Position numbers and translations under genes: made by a program
The notes under the pieces: generated by a model
What the model was told of the DNA's origin: nothing
The model's database searches: none
What the model saw: only the letters and a program-made list of their open reading frames with translations
Assembly: GCA_947441895.1 (NCBI GenBank)
Contig: CANEUT010000011.1
Span: forward strand, 1 to 18,133
Origin: Rickettsiales bacterium
GTDB taxonomy: Bacteria > Pseudomonadota > Alphaproteobacteria > Rickettsiales > UBA3002
Reading direction: 5' to 3'
DNA length: 18,133 nucleotides
Shown here: positions 1 through 8,600 of the stretch, piece after piece
Position numbering within the stretch: position 1 is the first letter of the stretch
How the letters are laid out: every line of letters begins with the position of its first letter

Positions 1-2
1 CA

Positions 3-551
3 AACGCTACCACCAATTCGGTGAATACTATTACCAATTACAAACAAGACGGCTGGCCACTGGCGTGGCGCGGTTATATTTCAAGCAAGGATGACGCAAC
101 GCGCTTCCCTAATTTTGGTGGATCAAGTGGCCTTAAATCAGGGCTCGACAGCGCCGATTTAGGGGACATTATTCTGTTCCCCAAAGGCAGCGGTAAAGCC
201 GGCGACAAGCCTGGATTGCCAAAGCTTGCCAAAGTCAGCAAAGTTTACCGCTGCGACGATAACAAAAACTGCTCGGTTGAAGTGGCTGAAGTAGATAACG
301 GCAAATACCCTGATGCTTGCGGCACAACCGATGCCTGGGGCGAAGTGAAAACACGCACCATTTACAAACCCGGAAAAATGCCGCCCAATATTTCAGGTGA
401 AATTGACCGCATTAGATCAACGGCAAACTGCGAAGATACCAAGCTTTCACATTGTGTGCTGGAGGAGTGGGATAGTATTAAATATTATCGCATCGCCGAG
501 GATGTGCGTAGCAGCGGTTGCGACAAATTAAAAGCGAGTGAGTGCAAATGA
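3..551 (+). CDS. 3' end of an unidentified Cys-containing protein (5' partial)
   Basis: The reading frame is open to the left edge with no stop, so this is probably the C-terminal part of a longer protein; a GTG at 21 is the only internal start candidate near the edge and has no clear ribosome-binding site. About 180 residues are visible. Six cysteines lie in the second half (in RCDDNKNC, DACGTT, TANCED, SHCVLE, SGCDK and the final SECK region), which fits an exported, disulfide-bonded protein. A 'DLGDIILFP' stretch followed by a beta-rich segment ('SVEVAEVDNGKYPDAC') is faintly reminiscent of NlpC/P60 or CHAP-type folds, but the catalytic Cys/His cannot be placed, so this is only a hint. The stop codon TGA overlaps the ATG of the next gene (ATGA at 548-551), implying co-translation with it. 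I do not recognise the family. Confidence 0.6.
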   Translation, partial: NATTNSVNTITNYKQDGWPLAWRGYISSKDDATRFPNFGGSSGLKSGLDSADLGDIILFPKGSGKAGDKPGLPKLAKVSKVYRCDDNKNCSVEVAEVDNGKYPDACGTTDAWGEVKTRTIYKPGKMPPNISGEIDRIRSTANCEDTKLSHCVLEEWDSIKYYRIAEDVRSSGCDKLKASECK

Positions 552-2248
552 TTTTAACCATGCATCGCTTTGTTGTTTTGCCGCTCATCGCATTTTTTTG
601 TTGTATGGGTGCTGGTAACGGGTTTGCAACCGACACTCCTCCGTCCATTGTGAATTGCGCAGGACTCATTGAAAATCGGCAAGATATCAGGGCTAATCCA
701 GCCGATGTCATGCAATGTATCAACCGTGGCGCCGACCCGATTGCAGCTATTCGTGTGAATGAGGGGAAAAGTGAGGGCGTCAAAATTGGCGTGGCCAATG
801 GATTTGCAGTGGGCACCGTTAATGCACCCGAAAATTCGCCACGAGCGGTGAACGCCAATGCCAGTGTTTCTCGCAGCGCCATCACCGCCAGCTGCACGTT
901 CCCACCCCGCTTGAATATCAGCCTCAGCGGCATTTCAATGAAGCCCGGCTCATGTCTTGATTTTATCAAAGGACTTTTCAAAGATAAAACTGGGCAACCA
1001 GGAACGCCAACCACCCCCGTAACACCTCCCATTGATGTCAGCCCGACAGGCAGCAATCCAGGAAATGCTGACACGGCTGCAAGCTGCGCCGCCGACAACG
1101 ATACCACGGGGGTTTATGGCGCTAAAGTTGCCCTCAGCAGTCAACAAAATGCGCTTGTTTGCGGCGGGGCCATTCCACTGAGCAATTATCAAATGAGCCT
1201 GAATCCAAACCCCACTGCACTGGCCAGTACGGAATATGGTGCCTATTATATCTGGCTCTATCAGAAACGGCAAAATGGCAGCTACAGACTGATGGCAAAC
1301 AATCCGTTAAAGATACCTACATTTTTGGGAAACTGGAATAGCGATACCAATACATGTGATGATAAAATAGATCTGGGAGCGCCCATTGCGCAGTTGATTA
1401 GCTATAATAATGCCAGCCAATCCATCGCCTTACGGCTCACTTCCAAAGGTCCTAAAGTGGATGGAGTGGCCACAGAAAAAGAAAGTGAAGATGCGCTTTA
1501 TTATGATGAAAAGAATGTAGAAAAATTCTTAGTGATTCCCGTCATCGGCGGGGTGCCACAAGTTCCAGAAGAATGCGCGCCACCGGCCGATTATTATAAA
1601 CCTATTCAGCCCTCACAAAACGATATGACGATCGACATGTCGCCTGCCCTTCTTTGCGAATCATCCCCCGAACAATGCGCATTAACTACCGGTACTTCTT
1701 CAGACACCAGCAGTTGCGACTTGGTGAATATTCTGCCTTCAGGCGAAATTCAAACCAGTGCCGGTACTGTTAGCTGTGCGGGCAAAATTCTTTATTCCGT
1801 CCTCAATCGTCCGAATTTAATTTTCAATCCTGGCAGCACACCTATCAGCACCACGATTGAGGGCCGCACTGCCGTGATGATGGGAACATTGCCAGACAGC
1901 AAAATTTATGCCCCGACCGATACGGTTATTCACCTTGGCACCAATGCACCAAAATTTGTTCTGAACGATGGTGGAACATTAGGAATGACCGACAATTCAC
2001 GCTTAAAAATGAGTGGCCCCGCCACCATCAACCCACAAAATGCAAGTGTTACACTCACCAATGGCGGGCAATTACTAAGCCCAACGGGCAGCATTATCAG
2101 AGAAATTCCGGCAGGAAGCACCTATAGCCCAACCAACCCCATTCTGCCCCTCACCTTTACCATTGGTCGCAGCATTGAAATGCCGGCAGGTTATCAAATT
2201 CCCACTCAGCCCAACCCTTATGTGCGGTTACCGCTTGATACCCAATAG
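548..2248 (+). CDS. Secreted protein of unknown function, 566 aa
   Basis: I chose the ATG at 548 because it overlaps the upstream stop as ATGA; GTG 542 and ATG 560 are alternatives. The N-terminus (MILTMHRFVVLPLIAFF...GNGFA) is a signal peptide with probable cleavage before TDTPPS. The mature protein has scattered cysteines, often in 'NCAG', 'VSCAG' and 'SSCD' contexts, and Pro/Thr-rich spacers (GTPTTPVTPPIDVSPTG near residue 150). The last ~150 residues are rich in short beta-like strands with Gly/Asn turns (FVLNDGGTLGMTDNSRLKMS, then VTLTNGGQLLSPTGSI), a pattern like a beta-helix or a surface/adhesin domain. No enzyme motif is visible and I do not recognise the family. Together with the upstream partial gene it forms a small secreted-protein module. 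Its 3' end overlaps the convergent murU-like gene by 31 bp. Confidence 0.75.
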   Translation: MILTMHRFVVLPLIAFFCCMGAGNGFATDTPPSIVNCAGLIENRQDIRANPADVMQCINRGADPIAAIRVNEGKSEGVKIGVANGFAVGTVNAPENSPRAVNANASVSRSAITASCTFPPRLNISLSGISMKPGSCLDFIKGLFKDKTGQPGTPTTPVTPPIDVSPTGSNPGNADTAASCAADNDTTGVYGAKVALSSQQNALVCGGAIPLSNYQMSLNPNPTALASTEYGAYYIWLYQKRQNGSYRLMANNPLKIPTFLGNWNSDTNTCDDKIDLGAPIAQLISYNNASQSIALRLTSKGPKVDGVATEKESEDALYYDEKNVEKFLVIPVIGGVPQVPEECAPPADYYKPIQPSQNDMTIDMSPALLCESSPEQCALTTGTSSDTSSCDLVNILPSGEIQTSAGTVSCAGKILYSVLNRPNLIFNPGSTPISTTIEGRTAVMMGTLPDSKIYAPTDTVIHLGTNAPKFVLNDGGTLGMTDNSRLKMSGPATINPQNASVTLTNGGQLLSPTGSIIREIPAGSTYSPTNPILPLTFTIGRSIEMPAGYQIPTQPNPYVRLPLDTQ

Positions 2249-2949
2249 CGTTGCGCCGCTTCAAGCCCCGCCAAATCGCCCACATTCAGCCAATCGCCAT
2301 CATGCACCACGGCGCGCATGTTTTGGTGCCAGCCATCGGCTTGTTCGTTCCGTTTCCAAAGGCGTGAAAGCGAAAACGGCCCATCGGGGCAATCAACAAA
2401 TACACGCGGATGCATTATTTCAACGCCCGTAAACATATAAGGCGCCACCTCACCTGCTTTTGGCCTGCGAATACGTCCATCGGCATCAATAAAAAAATCA
2501 CCTTTGCCTTCAGCACCAATCACTCGCGCATTGGGCACCAGTAACATAAGGAAATCTAAATCATCGCTCCACGACTCTTTCATACGAGTAATGGGATGCA
2601 CGGGTTGTTGCGGAAAAATAGCATCACTGTTCATGGTTAGAAATGGCTGCATGCCAAGCATTGGCAATGCTTTTAGCACACCGCCGCCCGTTTCAAGCGG
2701 CGGTGAACCTTCGCGTGAAAGATGCACACGCGGCGAGACACGTTTCGCCAAATGCGCTTCCAGCTGATCGGCCCGATAAGAGCTATTCACCACCACCTCA
2801 TTAAGCCCTGCATCGGCCAACCAATCCAAACACCAATCGATCAGGGGTTTTTCGGCCACCTCAATCAGCGGTTTTGGCAATGTATCCGTGAGTGGACGCA
2901 TGCGTGTGCCAAACCCTGCCGCTAAAATCATGGCATGGGTGAGGATCAT
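2218..2949 (-). CDS. murU: MurU-type nucleotidyltransferase (N-acetylmuramate-1-phosphate uridylyltransferase)
   Basis: A 243-aa sugar-phosphate nucleotidyltransferase. The N-terminus carries the classical loop AAGFGTRMRPLT and then PKPLIEV; later motifs are LETGGGV, NSDAIF (metal-binding Asp region) and HDGDWLNVGD near the C-terminus, all typical of the MurU/HddC group. In the known AmgK-MurU pathway MurU turns MurNAc-alpha-1-phosphate into UDP-MurNAc, bypassing de novo synthesis. Immediate coupling to an AmgK-like kinase supports that role over a generic GlcNAc- or mannose-1-phosphate transferase. The reading frame opens further upstream, but the ATG at 2949 is preferred: it overlaps the amgK stop (ATGA), starts just before the nucleotide-binding loop and removes a 16-residue non-conserved extension. 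Last gene of the operon; its 3' end runs 31 bp into the convergent secreted-protein gene. Confidence 0.88.
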   Translation of the reverse strand: MILTHAMILAAGFGTRMRPLTDTLPKPLIEVAEKPLIDWCLDWLADAGLNEVVVNSSYRADQLEAHLAKRVSPRVHLSREGSPPLETGGGVLKALPMLGMQPFLTMNSDAIFPQQPVHPITRMKESWSDDLDFLMLLVPNARVIGAEGKGDFFIDADGRIRRPKAGEVAPYMFTGVEIMHPRVFVDCPDGPFSLSRLWKRNEQADGWHQNMRAVVHDGDWLNVGDLAGLEAAQRYWVSSGNRT

Positions 2950-3992
2950 AATACTATTCCGCCAATAGCAGCATTGGCCGTGCAGCGACCACGCCACGAA
3001 GTGGGGATATGCGTATCGATAAATGCTTTGATTGGCGCAAGCGCCGGATGTGACAAATCATGCGCGAAATGCCCCCACACACGTGGCAAATAATCGAGAT
3101 AATGCTCTTTGCCGTCACGCACGCAAAGCCGCATAAAAATGCCGATGATTTTAGCATTACGCTGCGCCGCCAACACCGCATAGCGCGCCGCCAGTTCGTG
3201 CGATTCTTCACCCGTCGCCGTTGCAAAACGGGCAAAACAATCCGCCATGGTTTGTGGGCTCACATCGCGCCGCGCATCTTCAAGCAGCGATGCCAAATCA
3301 TAGGCCGGATCGCCCCACAACGCGTCTTGATAATCGATCATGCCAACGGCTGAATGGCCTTTTTTATCATCCAACCAAAATAAATTATCGGCATGATAAT
3401 CACGGTGAACAAGGCAAATTTGCTTCAAATGCGCCGCTTCTAAAACGCTGCGCCAAATATTTAAATATTCATCACGCAGCTGTTTGGCTTTTTCAATCCC
3501 CAGCACTTGCGGCAGAAACCACTCCACCAACAGCGCTGCTTCGCGCAAATACACTTCCATATCATAAGGTTTTAATGCCTGTTTTAAGGGGATAGCATTT
3601 GTATGGCTCGATTGATAAATCACTGCCAGCGCCTCAATCGCAGCAAGATAGATTTCCTTCTCTCGCGTTGGATTCGCTTTCAGCAACCGGCTGAAGGATT
3701 GGTCACCAAAATCTTCCAATAGCAAAAATCCCGCCTCTTCATCGGCGGCTAAAACACTGGGAACCGTTACGCCCAACTCGGCTAAATGTTGTGTTACCGC
3801 CAAAAATGGCCGCACATCTTCCCATGGTGGCGGAGCATCCATAAGCACTGCCACAATATTTTGGTGAATAACACGCTCATAACGACGAAAGGATGCATCG
3901 CCCGCCAACATGCTGCGCGTGGCGCCATTCCAGCCGCTGCGAATAAGAAACGCATCCATTTCAGGGCCACGATCGGGTCGGATATTTGTCAT
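2946..3992 (-). CDS. amgK: AmgK-type anomeric sugar kinase (MurNAc/GlcNAc kinase)
   Basis: A 348-aa protein of the aminoglycoside phosphotransferase (APH) kinase family. The catalytic loop HRDYHADNL is at residues 196-204 and the Mg-binding segment MIDYQDALWGDPAYDLASL at about 218-236. The N-lobe shows LLLEDFGD near 90-97, and the start GDASFRRYERV is characteristic of AmgK. In species where it has been studied, AmgK phosphorylates MurNAc or GlcNAc at the anomeric position, feeding MurU and giving a fosfomycin-tolerant recycling route. The ATG at 3992 overlaps the tsaE stop by 4 bp and the gene's own stop overlaps murU by 4 bp, so the three are probably translationally coupled. The APH fold alone does not fix the substrate; the assignment rests mainly on the murU partner and on the tsaE-amgK-murU order. 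Confidence 0.87.
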   Translation of the reverse strand: MTNIRPDRGPEMDAFLIRSGWNGATRSMLAGDASFRRYERVIHQNIVAVLMDAPPPWEDVRPFLAVTQHLAELGVTVPSVLAADEEAGFLLLEDFGDQSFSRLLKANPTREKEIYLAAIEALAVIYQSSHTNAIPLKQALKPYDMEVYLREAALLVEWFLPQVLGIEKAKQLRDEYLNIWRSVLEAAHLKQICLVHRDYHADNLFWLDDKKGHSAVGMIDYQDALWGDPAYDLASLLEDARRDVSPQTMADCFARFATATGEESHELAARYAVLAAQRNAKIIGIFMRLCVRDGKEHYLDYLPRVWGHFAHDLSHPALAPIKAFIDTHIPTSWRGRCTANAAIGGIVL

Positions 3993-4450
3993 GCCATCAA
4001 TCCATCAAAACGTGCATCACCCGCCACATGACTGATGAAGTATTCGCCAACTTCATTCAGCGCAAAAGAAAGCGCAAGCGTCACGGGCATTTTTGTGGTT
4101 CCCAAACGCTCTGGCCACTCAATGACGGTGATTGCCTGCAACGCTTCTTCAAACCCCAGCTCCACCAGCTGCGATGCATGTTCAATGCGATAAAGGTCGT
4201 AGTGATAAATCTCGCAGGCTTCACCCGAAGCCAAAATAATGGGATAGGTTTGTAGCAAAGTGAATGTGGGGCTGGTTACCTCAACCTCGGCATGTGAGAG
4301 CGCCTGAATGAGAAATTGAGAAAAGCATGTTTTTCCTGCCCCCAAATCACCAGCGAGTGTGACCACATCGCCACGAACCAAACGCAAAGCAAGGTTTTCC
4401 GCTATGTTTTTTGTGTCTGCTAAGCGAAGTGGGCGGTTAATCACGTTCAT
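3989..4450 (-). CDS. tsaE: TsaE, tRNA t6A37 biosynthesis ATPase
   Basis: A 153-aa P-loop protein. The Walker A motif GDLGAGKT lies at residues 34-41. It is followed by the TsaE signature TSPTFTLLQTYP (59-70), the YHYDLYR segment (82-88) and a Walker B-like VIEWPE (109-114). TsaE partners TsaB and TsaD in making N6-threonylcarbamoyladenosine at position 37 of ANN-decoding tRNAs; its ATPase activity resets the complex. Length matches the family. It overlaps the upstream iscX by 14 bp and amgK by 4 bp, consistent with one transcript. The other t6A genes are not in the window. Confidence 0.93.
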   Translation of the reverse strand: MNVINRPLRLADTKNIAENLALRLVRGDVVTLAGDLGAGKTCFSQFLIQALSHAEVEVTSPTFTLLQTYPIILASGEACEIYHYDLYRIEHASQLVELGFEEALQAITVIEWPERLGTTKMPVTLALSFALNEVGEYFISHVAGDARFDGLMA

Positions 4451-4631
4451 CGATCCACGCCATTTGAATGGCCTCTAAAATCTTTTCATTACAGCCATTT
4501 GCATCGCCAATGAAGCCGGGAAGCCCTAAAATCCACGATCTCAGATCAGTAAATCGCAAATTAATGTTATCAGCTTCGGGATGCCCCTCTTCCAACGCAA
4601 TTGCAATTTTCTGTACATCTTGCCAGCGCAT
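4437..4631 (-). CDS. iscX: IscX-like Fe-S cluster assembly protein
   Basis: A 64-aa acidic protein matching the IscX/YfhJ family along its whole length: an initial MRWQDVQKIAIALEE helix, the LRFTDLRSWILGLPGF core (family pattern RFTD..xWI..L..F) and the NEKILEAIQMAWIDE C-terminal segment, nearly identical in layout to E. coli IscX (66 aa). In E. coli it binds the cysteine desulfurase IscS and iron and modulates Fe-S assembly. Here it stands apart from any isc genes and is the first gene of the tsaE-amgK-murU operon, overlapping tsaE by 14 bp. The ATG at 4631 lies only 46 bp from the divergent cheY start, so promoter elements must be packed into or overlap the coding ends. Confidence 0.88.
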   Translation of the reverse strand: MRWQDVQKIAIALEEGHPEADNINLRFTDLRSWILGLPGFIGDANGCNEKILEAIQMAWIDERD

Positions 4632-4677
4632 GATTAATCTCCCGCCTAGTTCATTGTCTTCATTAAGGGTCTAGACT

Positions 4678-5064
4678 ATGCCAATCAACAAAAACATGCC
4701 CATTCTCATCGTTGATGATTATAAAACCATGCTGCGCATTGTGCGCGGGCTGCTAAATCAAATTGGTCTCACTAACATTGATGAGGCAACCGATGGCACC
4801 ATGGCCTGGGATATGGTGCAGAAAAAGCAGTATGGTCTCATTGTTTCGGACTGGAACATGGAGCCCATGTCAGGCTTTGAATTTTTGAAGCTGGTGCGCG
4901 CTAATCCAGCCACACGACCCCTTCCTTTCATTATGGTTACCGCCGAAAGTAAGACTGAAAATATTATCGCCGCCAAACAGGCTGGCGTCAGCAATTATAT
5001 CGTTAAGCCATTTAATGCCGTCACATTAAAACAAAAAATTGAAGCTGTTTTCGGCCCATTTTAA
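4678..5064 (+). CDS. cheY: CheY-like single-domain response regulator
   Basis: A 128-aa receiver domain with nothing else attached. The acidic pocket is D13/D14 (VDDYKTM), the phospho-acceptor is D58 (IVSDWNM), the switch Thr is T88 (VTAES), the aromatic switch position is Y107 and the conserved Lys is K110 (IVKPF). The DWNMEPMSG context around the aspartate is the one found in flagellar-motor CheY proteins rather than in generic regulators. CheY-P binds the FliM/FliN switch to alter rotation. A ribosome-binding site AAGGG (4665-4669) precedes the ATG by 8 nt. It is followed 15 bp later by cheZ, its expected phosphatase. No cheA, cheW or receptor gene is present here, so the kinase must be encoded elsewhere. 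Confidence 0.92.
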   Translation: MPINKNMPILIVDDYKTMLRIVRGLLNQIGLTNIDEATDGTMAWDMVQKKQYGLIVSDWNMEPMSGFEFLKLVRANPATRPLPFIMVTAESKTENIIAAKQAGVSNYIVKPFNAVTLKQKIEAVFGPF

Positions 5065-5079
5065 ACGGGAGACTAGTTC

Positions 5080-5613
5080 ATGGCGACTCAACTAACTGCC
5101 GAGCAACTGCAAGGCGAGATTGAAAAAATTGCGATGTATATTTCGCAGGCAAAAATGGAAATTGCTGCCATTTCACTGCCGGATGGACAAAATGGCACTG
5201 ATAAAAACATTACCCATGCCACGCTCGAGCTGACCGAGGTCATTCGTCATACTGAGGAAGCTACCAACACCATTATGGATAATGCCGAAGCGATCATGAT
5301 ACTTGCGGTCAGTTTATCTGACGCCAAACTTTCTGCTAAACTCGGTGAACATTCTGCTGGCATTATGGAAGCCTGCAGCTTTCAAGATATTACCGGCCAA
5401 CGTATCAGCAAAGTGCTAAAAACGTTGCAACAAATTGAAATGCGCGTTGGCAACTTAGTGAAGCTGTTTGGCGGTACACTGCCCGATGGTTTTGAGGTGG
5501 GTGCCATCGAAATTGGTACTCGTCGGGCCGACGAAGACCTTCTCAACGGCCCTCAGCTTGGCAAAGACAAGCCAAGCCAAGATGAGATTGATAAGCTCTT
5601 TAAATCTTCCTAA
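5080..5613 (+). CDS. cheZ: CheZ-like CheY-P phosphatase
   Basis: A 177-aa, mostly helical protein. The diagnostic CheZ segment ACSFQDITGQRISKVL sits at about residues 105-120; in CheZ the Gln of FQDxTGQ inserts into the CheY active site for dephosphorylation. The C-terminus SQDEIDKLFKSS resembles the amphipathic CheY-binding tail of CheZ, separated from the four-helix bundle by a flexible Gly/Asp/Lys-rich linker. It is shorter than the E. coli protein (214 aa), as expected for alphaproteobacterial CheZ. The ATG at 5080 is preceded by a weak purine-rich ACGGGAGA. The cheY-cheZ spacing of 15 bp implies one transcript, with stoichiometric supply of regulator and phosphatase. Confidence 0.88.
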   Translation: MATQLTAEQLQGEIEKIAMYISQAKMEIAAISLPDGQNGTDKNITHATLELTEVIRHTEEATNTIMDNAEAIMILAVSLSDAKLSAKLGEHSAGIMEACSFQDITGQRISKVLKTLQQIEMRVGNLVKLFGGTLPDGFEVGAIEIGTRRADEDLLNGPQLGKDKPSQDEIDKLFKSS

Positions 5614-5660
5614 AGATCGTTGCATTGGTTCAGATTTGCGCCATGATAGGCGCAAAGACT

Positions 5661-8600
5661 ATGAAAACTCGTACACATCTATTGCTGTTATTATTTGCTG
5701 CCATATTTATGGCAACAACACCCGCGCATGCACAGCAATCTGGTGCTAAAAACTCGAAGGATTTTCAGCGAATTATATTTAATTTTGACGAGCCAAGCCG
5801 CCTAAACATTAGCAATAGTGGCACATCACTGGTTTTGAAATTTGATCGTCCGGTTAAAGAATCCGCCGACGCGATTAAAGCCAAACTGAATGGCTATGCC
5901 ACCAATGCCAGCATTTCAGCCGATGGCAAAACTGTTAATCTCACCATGAACAAAGTGTACCGCGTGCGCCAATTTGTGAGCGGGTCCTCGCTTGGTATTG
6001 ATGTGGTTGGTCAAGGGCAAGAAGTGAAAGAAATTGCGCCTGAGTCCGAAGCAAAACCAGCACCGAAGCCTGAAAAACCAAAACCAGCACCGGAAACGAA
6101 AAAATCAGACGATGCTATTTTTTCAACCAAGAAGCGTGAAGCACCTGCAGCAGCAACAACTTCACCCGCTGCATCTAAAAAAACTGAAAAGAAACCCGTC
6201 CCTCCCTCAGAACGCACCATTTACACCACCAAGCCCGATTTGCCAGTTTCAGCCACTGCATCCGTCGCAGATACGGATGTGGTGGAGCCCCCCAAAGCCA
6301 CTGATACACTGACAACGAAAAAGTCCGCTGCAGAAAAAGAAGCTGCCATAGCTGAAGTGAAGCCTGCCATAGCCCCTGCGGCTAAACCAACAGAACCCAA
6401 GGAAAAAGTGGTTGAGAAAGCCAAACCTGCGGAAGCAAACGCCAAAATTCCATTTATAGTGGGCGCACGTACTACCGCCACAGGAACGGAAATCAATTTC
6501 CCCTGGCAAGAACGCACCGCCGCAGCGGTGTTCGAGCGTGCCAACGATATTTGGATTGTTTTTTCACGCCCAAGCAATGCCAATCTTAAATTACTGCGCA
6601 GCGTGCTGCCCGCCACCGTGCTTACCATCAACCAATACGCCTATGCCGGAAATACCGTATTGCGCCTCACGACCGATGGCAGCATCCATGCTACCGCCAG
6701 CCAGCCCGATAATGGCTATGGGTGGAATGTGTTGCTTAGCCCCGCCCAAAATCCTGCCTTGCTTGAAGTAACGGTGGGTGGTGATGGCGAAGGCATCAAC
6801 CGCCACTTGGTGCTGAGCGCTTTTGATGTGGCTCCAACCTTACGTTTTTATGATCCCCGCGTGGGCGATTGGTTAGTTATTGTGCCAACGTTTGAAGCGG
6901 GCCGAGGTATTGTGTTTGAAAAACGTTTTCCTGAAATTACCCTTTTTGCCACCAATCAGGGCGTGGCAGCCACCACCGCGCGCGAGGATTTAAAAACTGA
7001 AATCACGCGCCTCGGCCTAAAATTAAGTACCGCCGATGGACTGAAAGTTTCAGAAAATCTGCCCGTCCAAACCGATGGTACTTCGGCCAAAGTTCCTCTT
7101 GCTGGCATGGGAAATTCAGGCGTTTTACTGCCTTATCGCCTGTGGTTTGTATCGCCTGACCAATTCACCAGCGTCGAAACGCAGCGTGTTCAGGCAGCCA
7201 CCACGGCATCAAAAGATTATCGGCCAGATGCACTCATGTCGCTGGTGACGCTTTATTTGGGCCAAGGCATGGGCGCGGAAGCCCATGGCTATCTCAGCAT
7301 GCTCGAACAAAACCATCCGGAATATTATAAAAGCAATAAACTGGCTTTGCTACATGCCGCTTCGTATTTTTTAATGAATCGTCCAACCGAAGCCGCGGCA
7401 CGTTTGGCATCACCCGAATTAAATGATGTGGCAGAAGCCACCTTGTGGCGCGAAGCAATGCAGCTTTACACCCCCCGTGCCAGCACCGTTCAAAAGCAAA
7501 TACAACAAGTGGAAAGCGAAATAGCCGCTGAAGAAAATGCCGTCAAAATTGCAACTGAAAATAAAGTGGCCACCGGTGTGGCTGCCGCATCGGTTGAACC
7601 TGCATCTGCCGTGGTTGATAAAGAAGTCTTCCATTTCCTTAAATACAATAAGCCCTATTTGCAATTCTACCCACCCGCCATTCGTCAGAAAATGGCTATT
7701 CTGGCGGCCGACGCCTACATGGCCAACGAGCAGGAAGAAAAAGCCCTCGCCGCGTTTGATACACTCAACAAAGATGGCATTTTAAAACCGGTTCAGCCCT
7801 ATGCCGAATTTGCGCTGGGGGCCATTGCCGCCAAGAAAAAGAAAATTGAAGAGGCACTCACCATTTTTGATCGCCTCGCCGCTGATAAAAAAGAACGCTA
7901 TGTATCGGCGCGAGCGCGCTATGCCGCCGCCATGCTTCGTTACAGCAAAGGCATGATCACCCCTGAACAAGCCGTGGATGAAATTGAAAATACCCGCAGC
8001 ACCTGGCGCGGCGATGCGCTGGAATATGAAATGCTGATGAAGCTTGCGAATATTTATAAAGACATGAAACGCTACGACGATACATTGCGCAGCTGGCGCA
8101 ACGTGATTGAAAATTTTCCGACCGACCCTGATTATTTAGTGGTTTCGGGCAACATGAGCGCCCTTTTTGAGGATTTATATTTGCACGGCCTGGCCGATGA
8201 TATGCCACCACTAAAAGCGCTTTCGCTGTTTTATGAATTCCGCGACATTACCCCGCTTGGCGACAAAGGCGATCAGGTCATTCAAAATCTGGCGGATCGT
8301 CTGGCGAAATTTGATTTGATCGACCGCGCCACCCAGCTGCTTGACCATCAAATTAAATTCCGCGTGGGCGGCGAACAGCGCTCGCGCATTGGTGCGCGTC
8401 TGGCATTACTGCATTTACTCAATCGTCAACCCAAGGAAGCGCTTGCCGCGCTTGAAGCCACCAACTTTGGCGAAAATAACCCCGAATTAAGAATTCAACG
8501 CCAGCAATTAAATGCCGATGCGTTAAGCCGCTTAGGCCGCCATGAAGAATCCATTTCCATGCTTTTTAATGACACCACCAAAATCGGCTCATTGCTGCGA

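Noticed and set aside
478..1107. 209-codon open frame on the minus strand
   Set aside because: It lies wholly opposite the secreted-protein genes, has no recognisable domain and no ribosome-binding site; taken as a shadow.
6050..6460. Repeat array in the Lys/Pro/Ala-rich part of the TPR protein
   Set aside because: Low-complexity linker encoding KPAPKP-like runs, without a regular DNA repeat unit.
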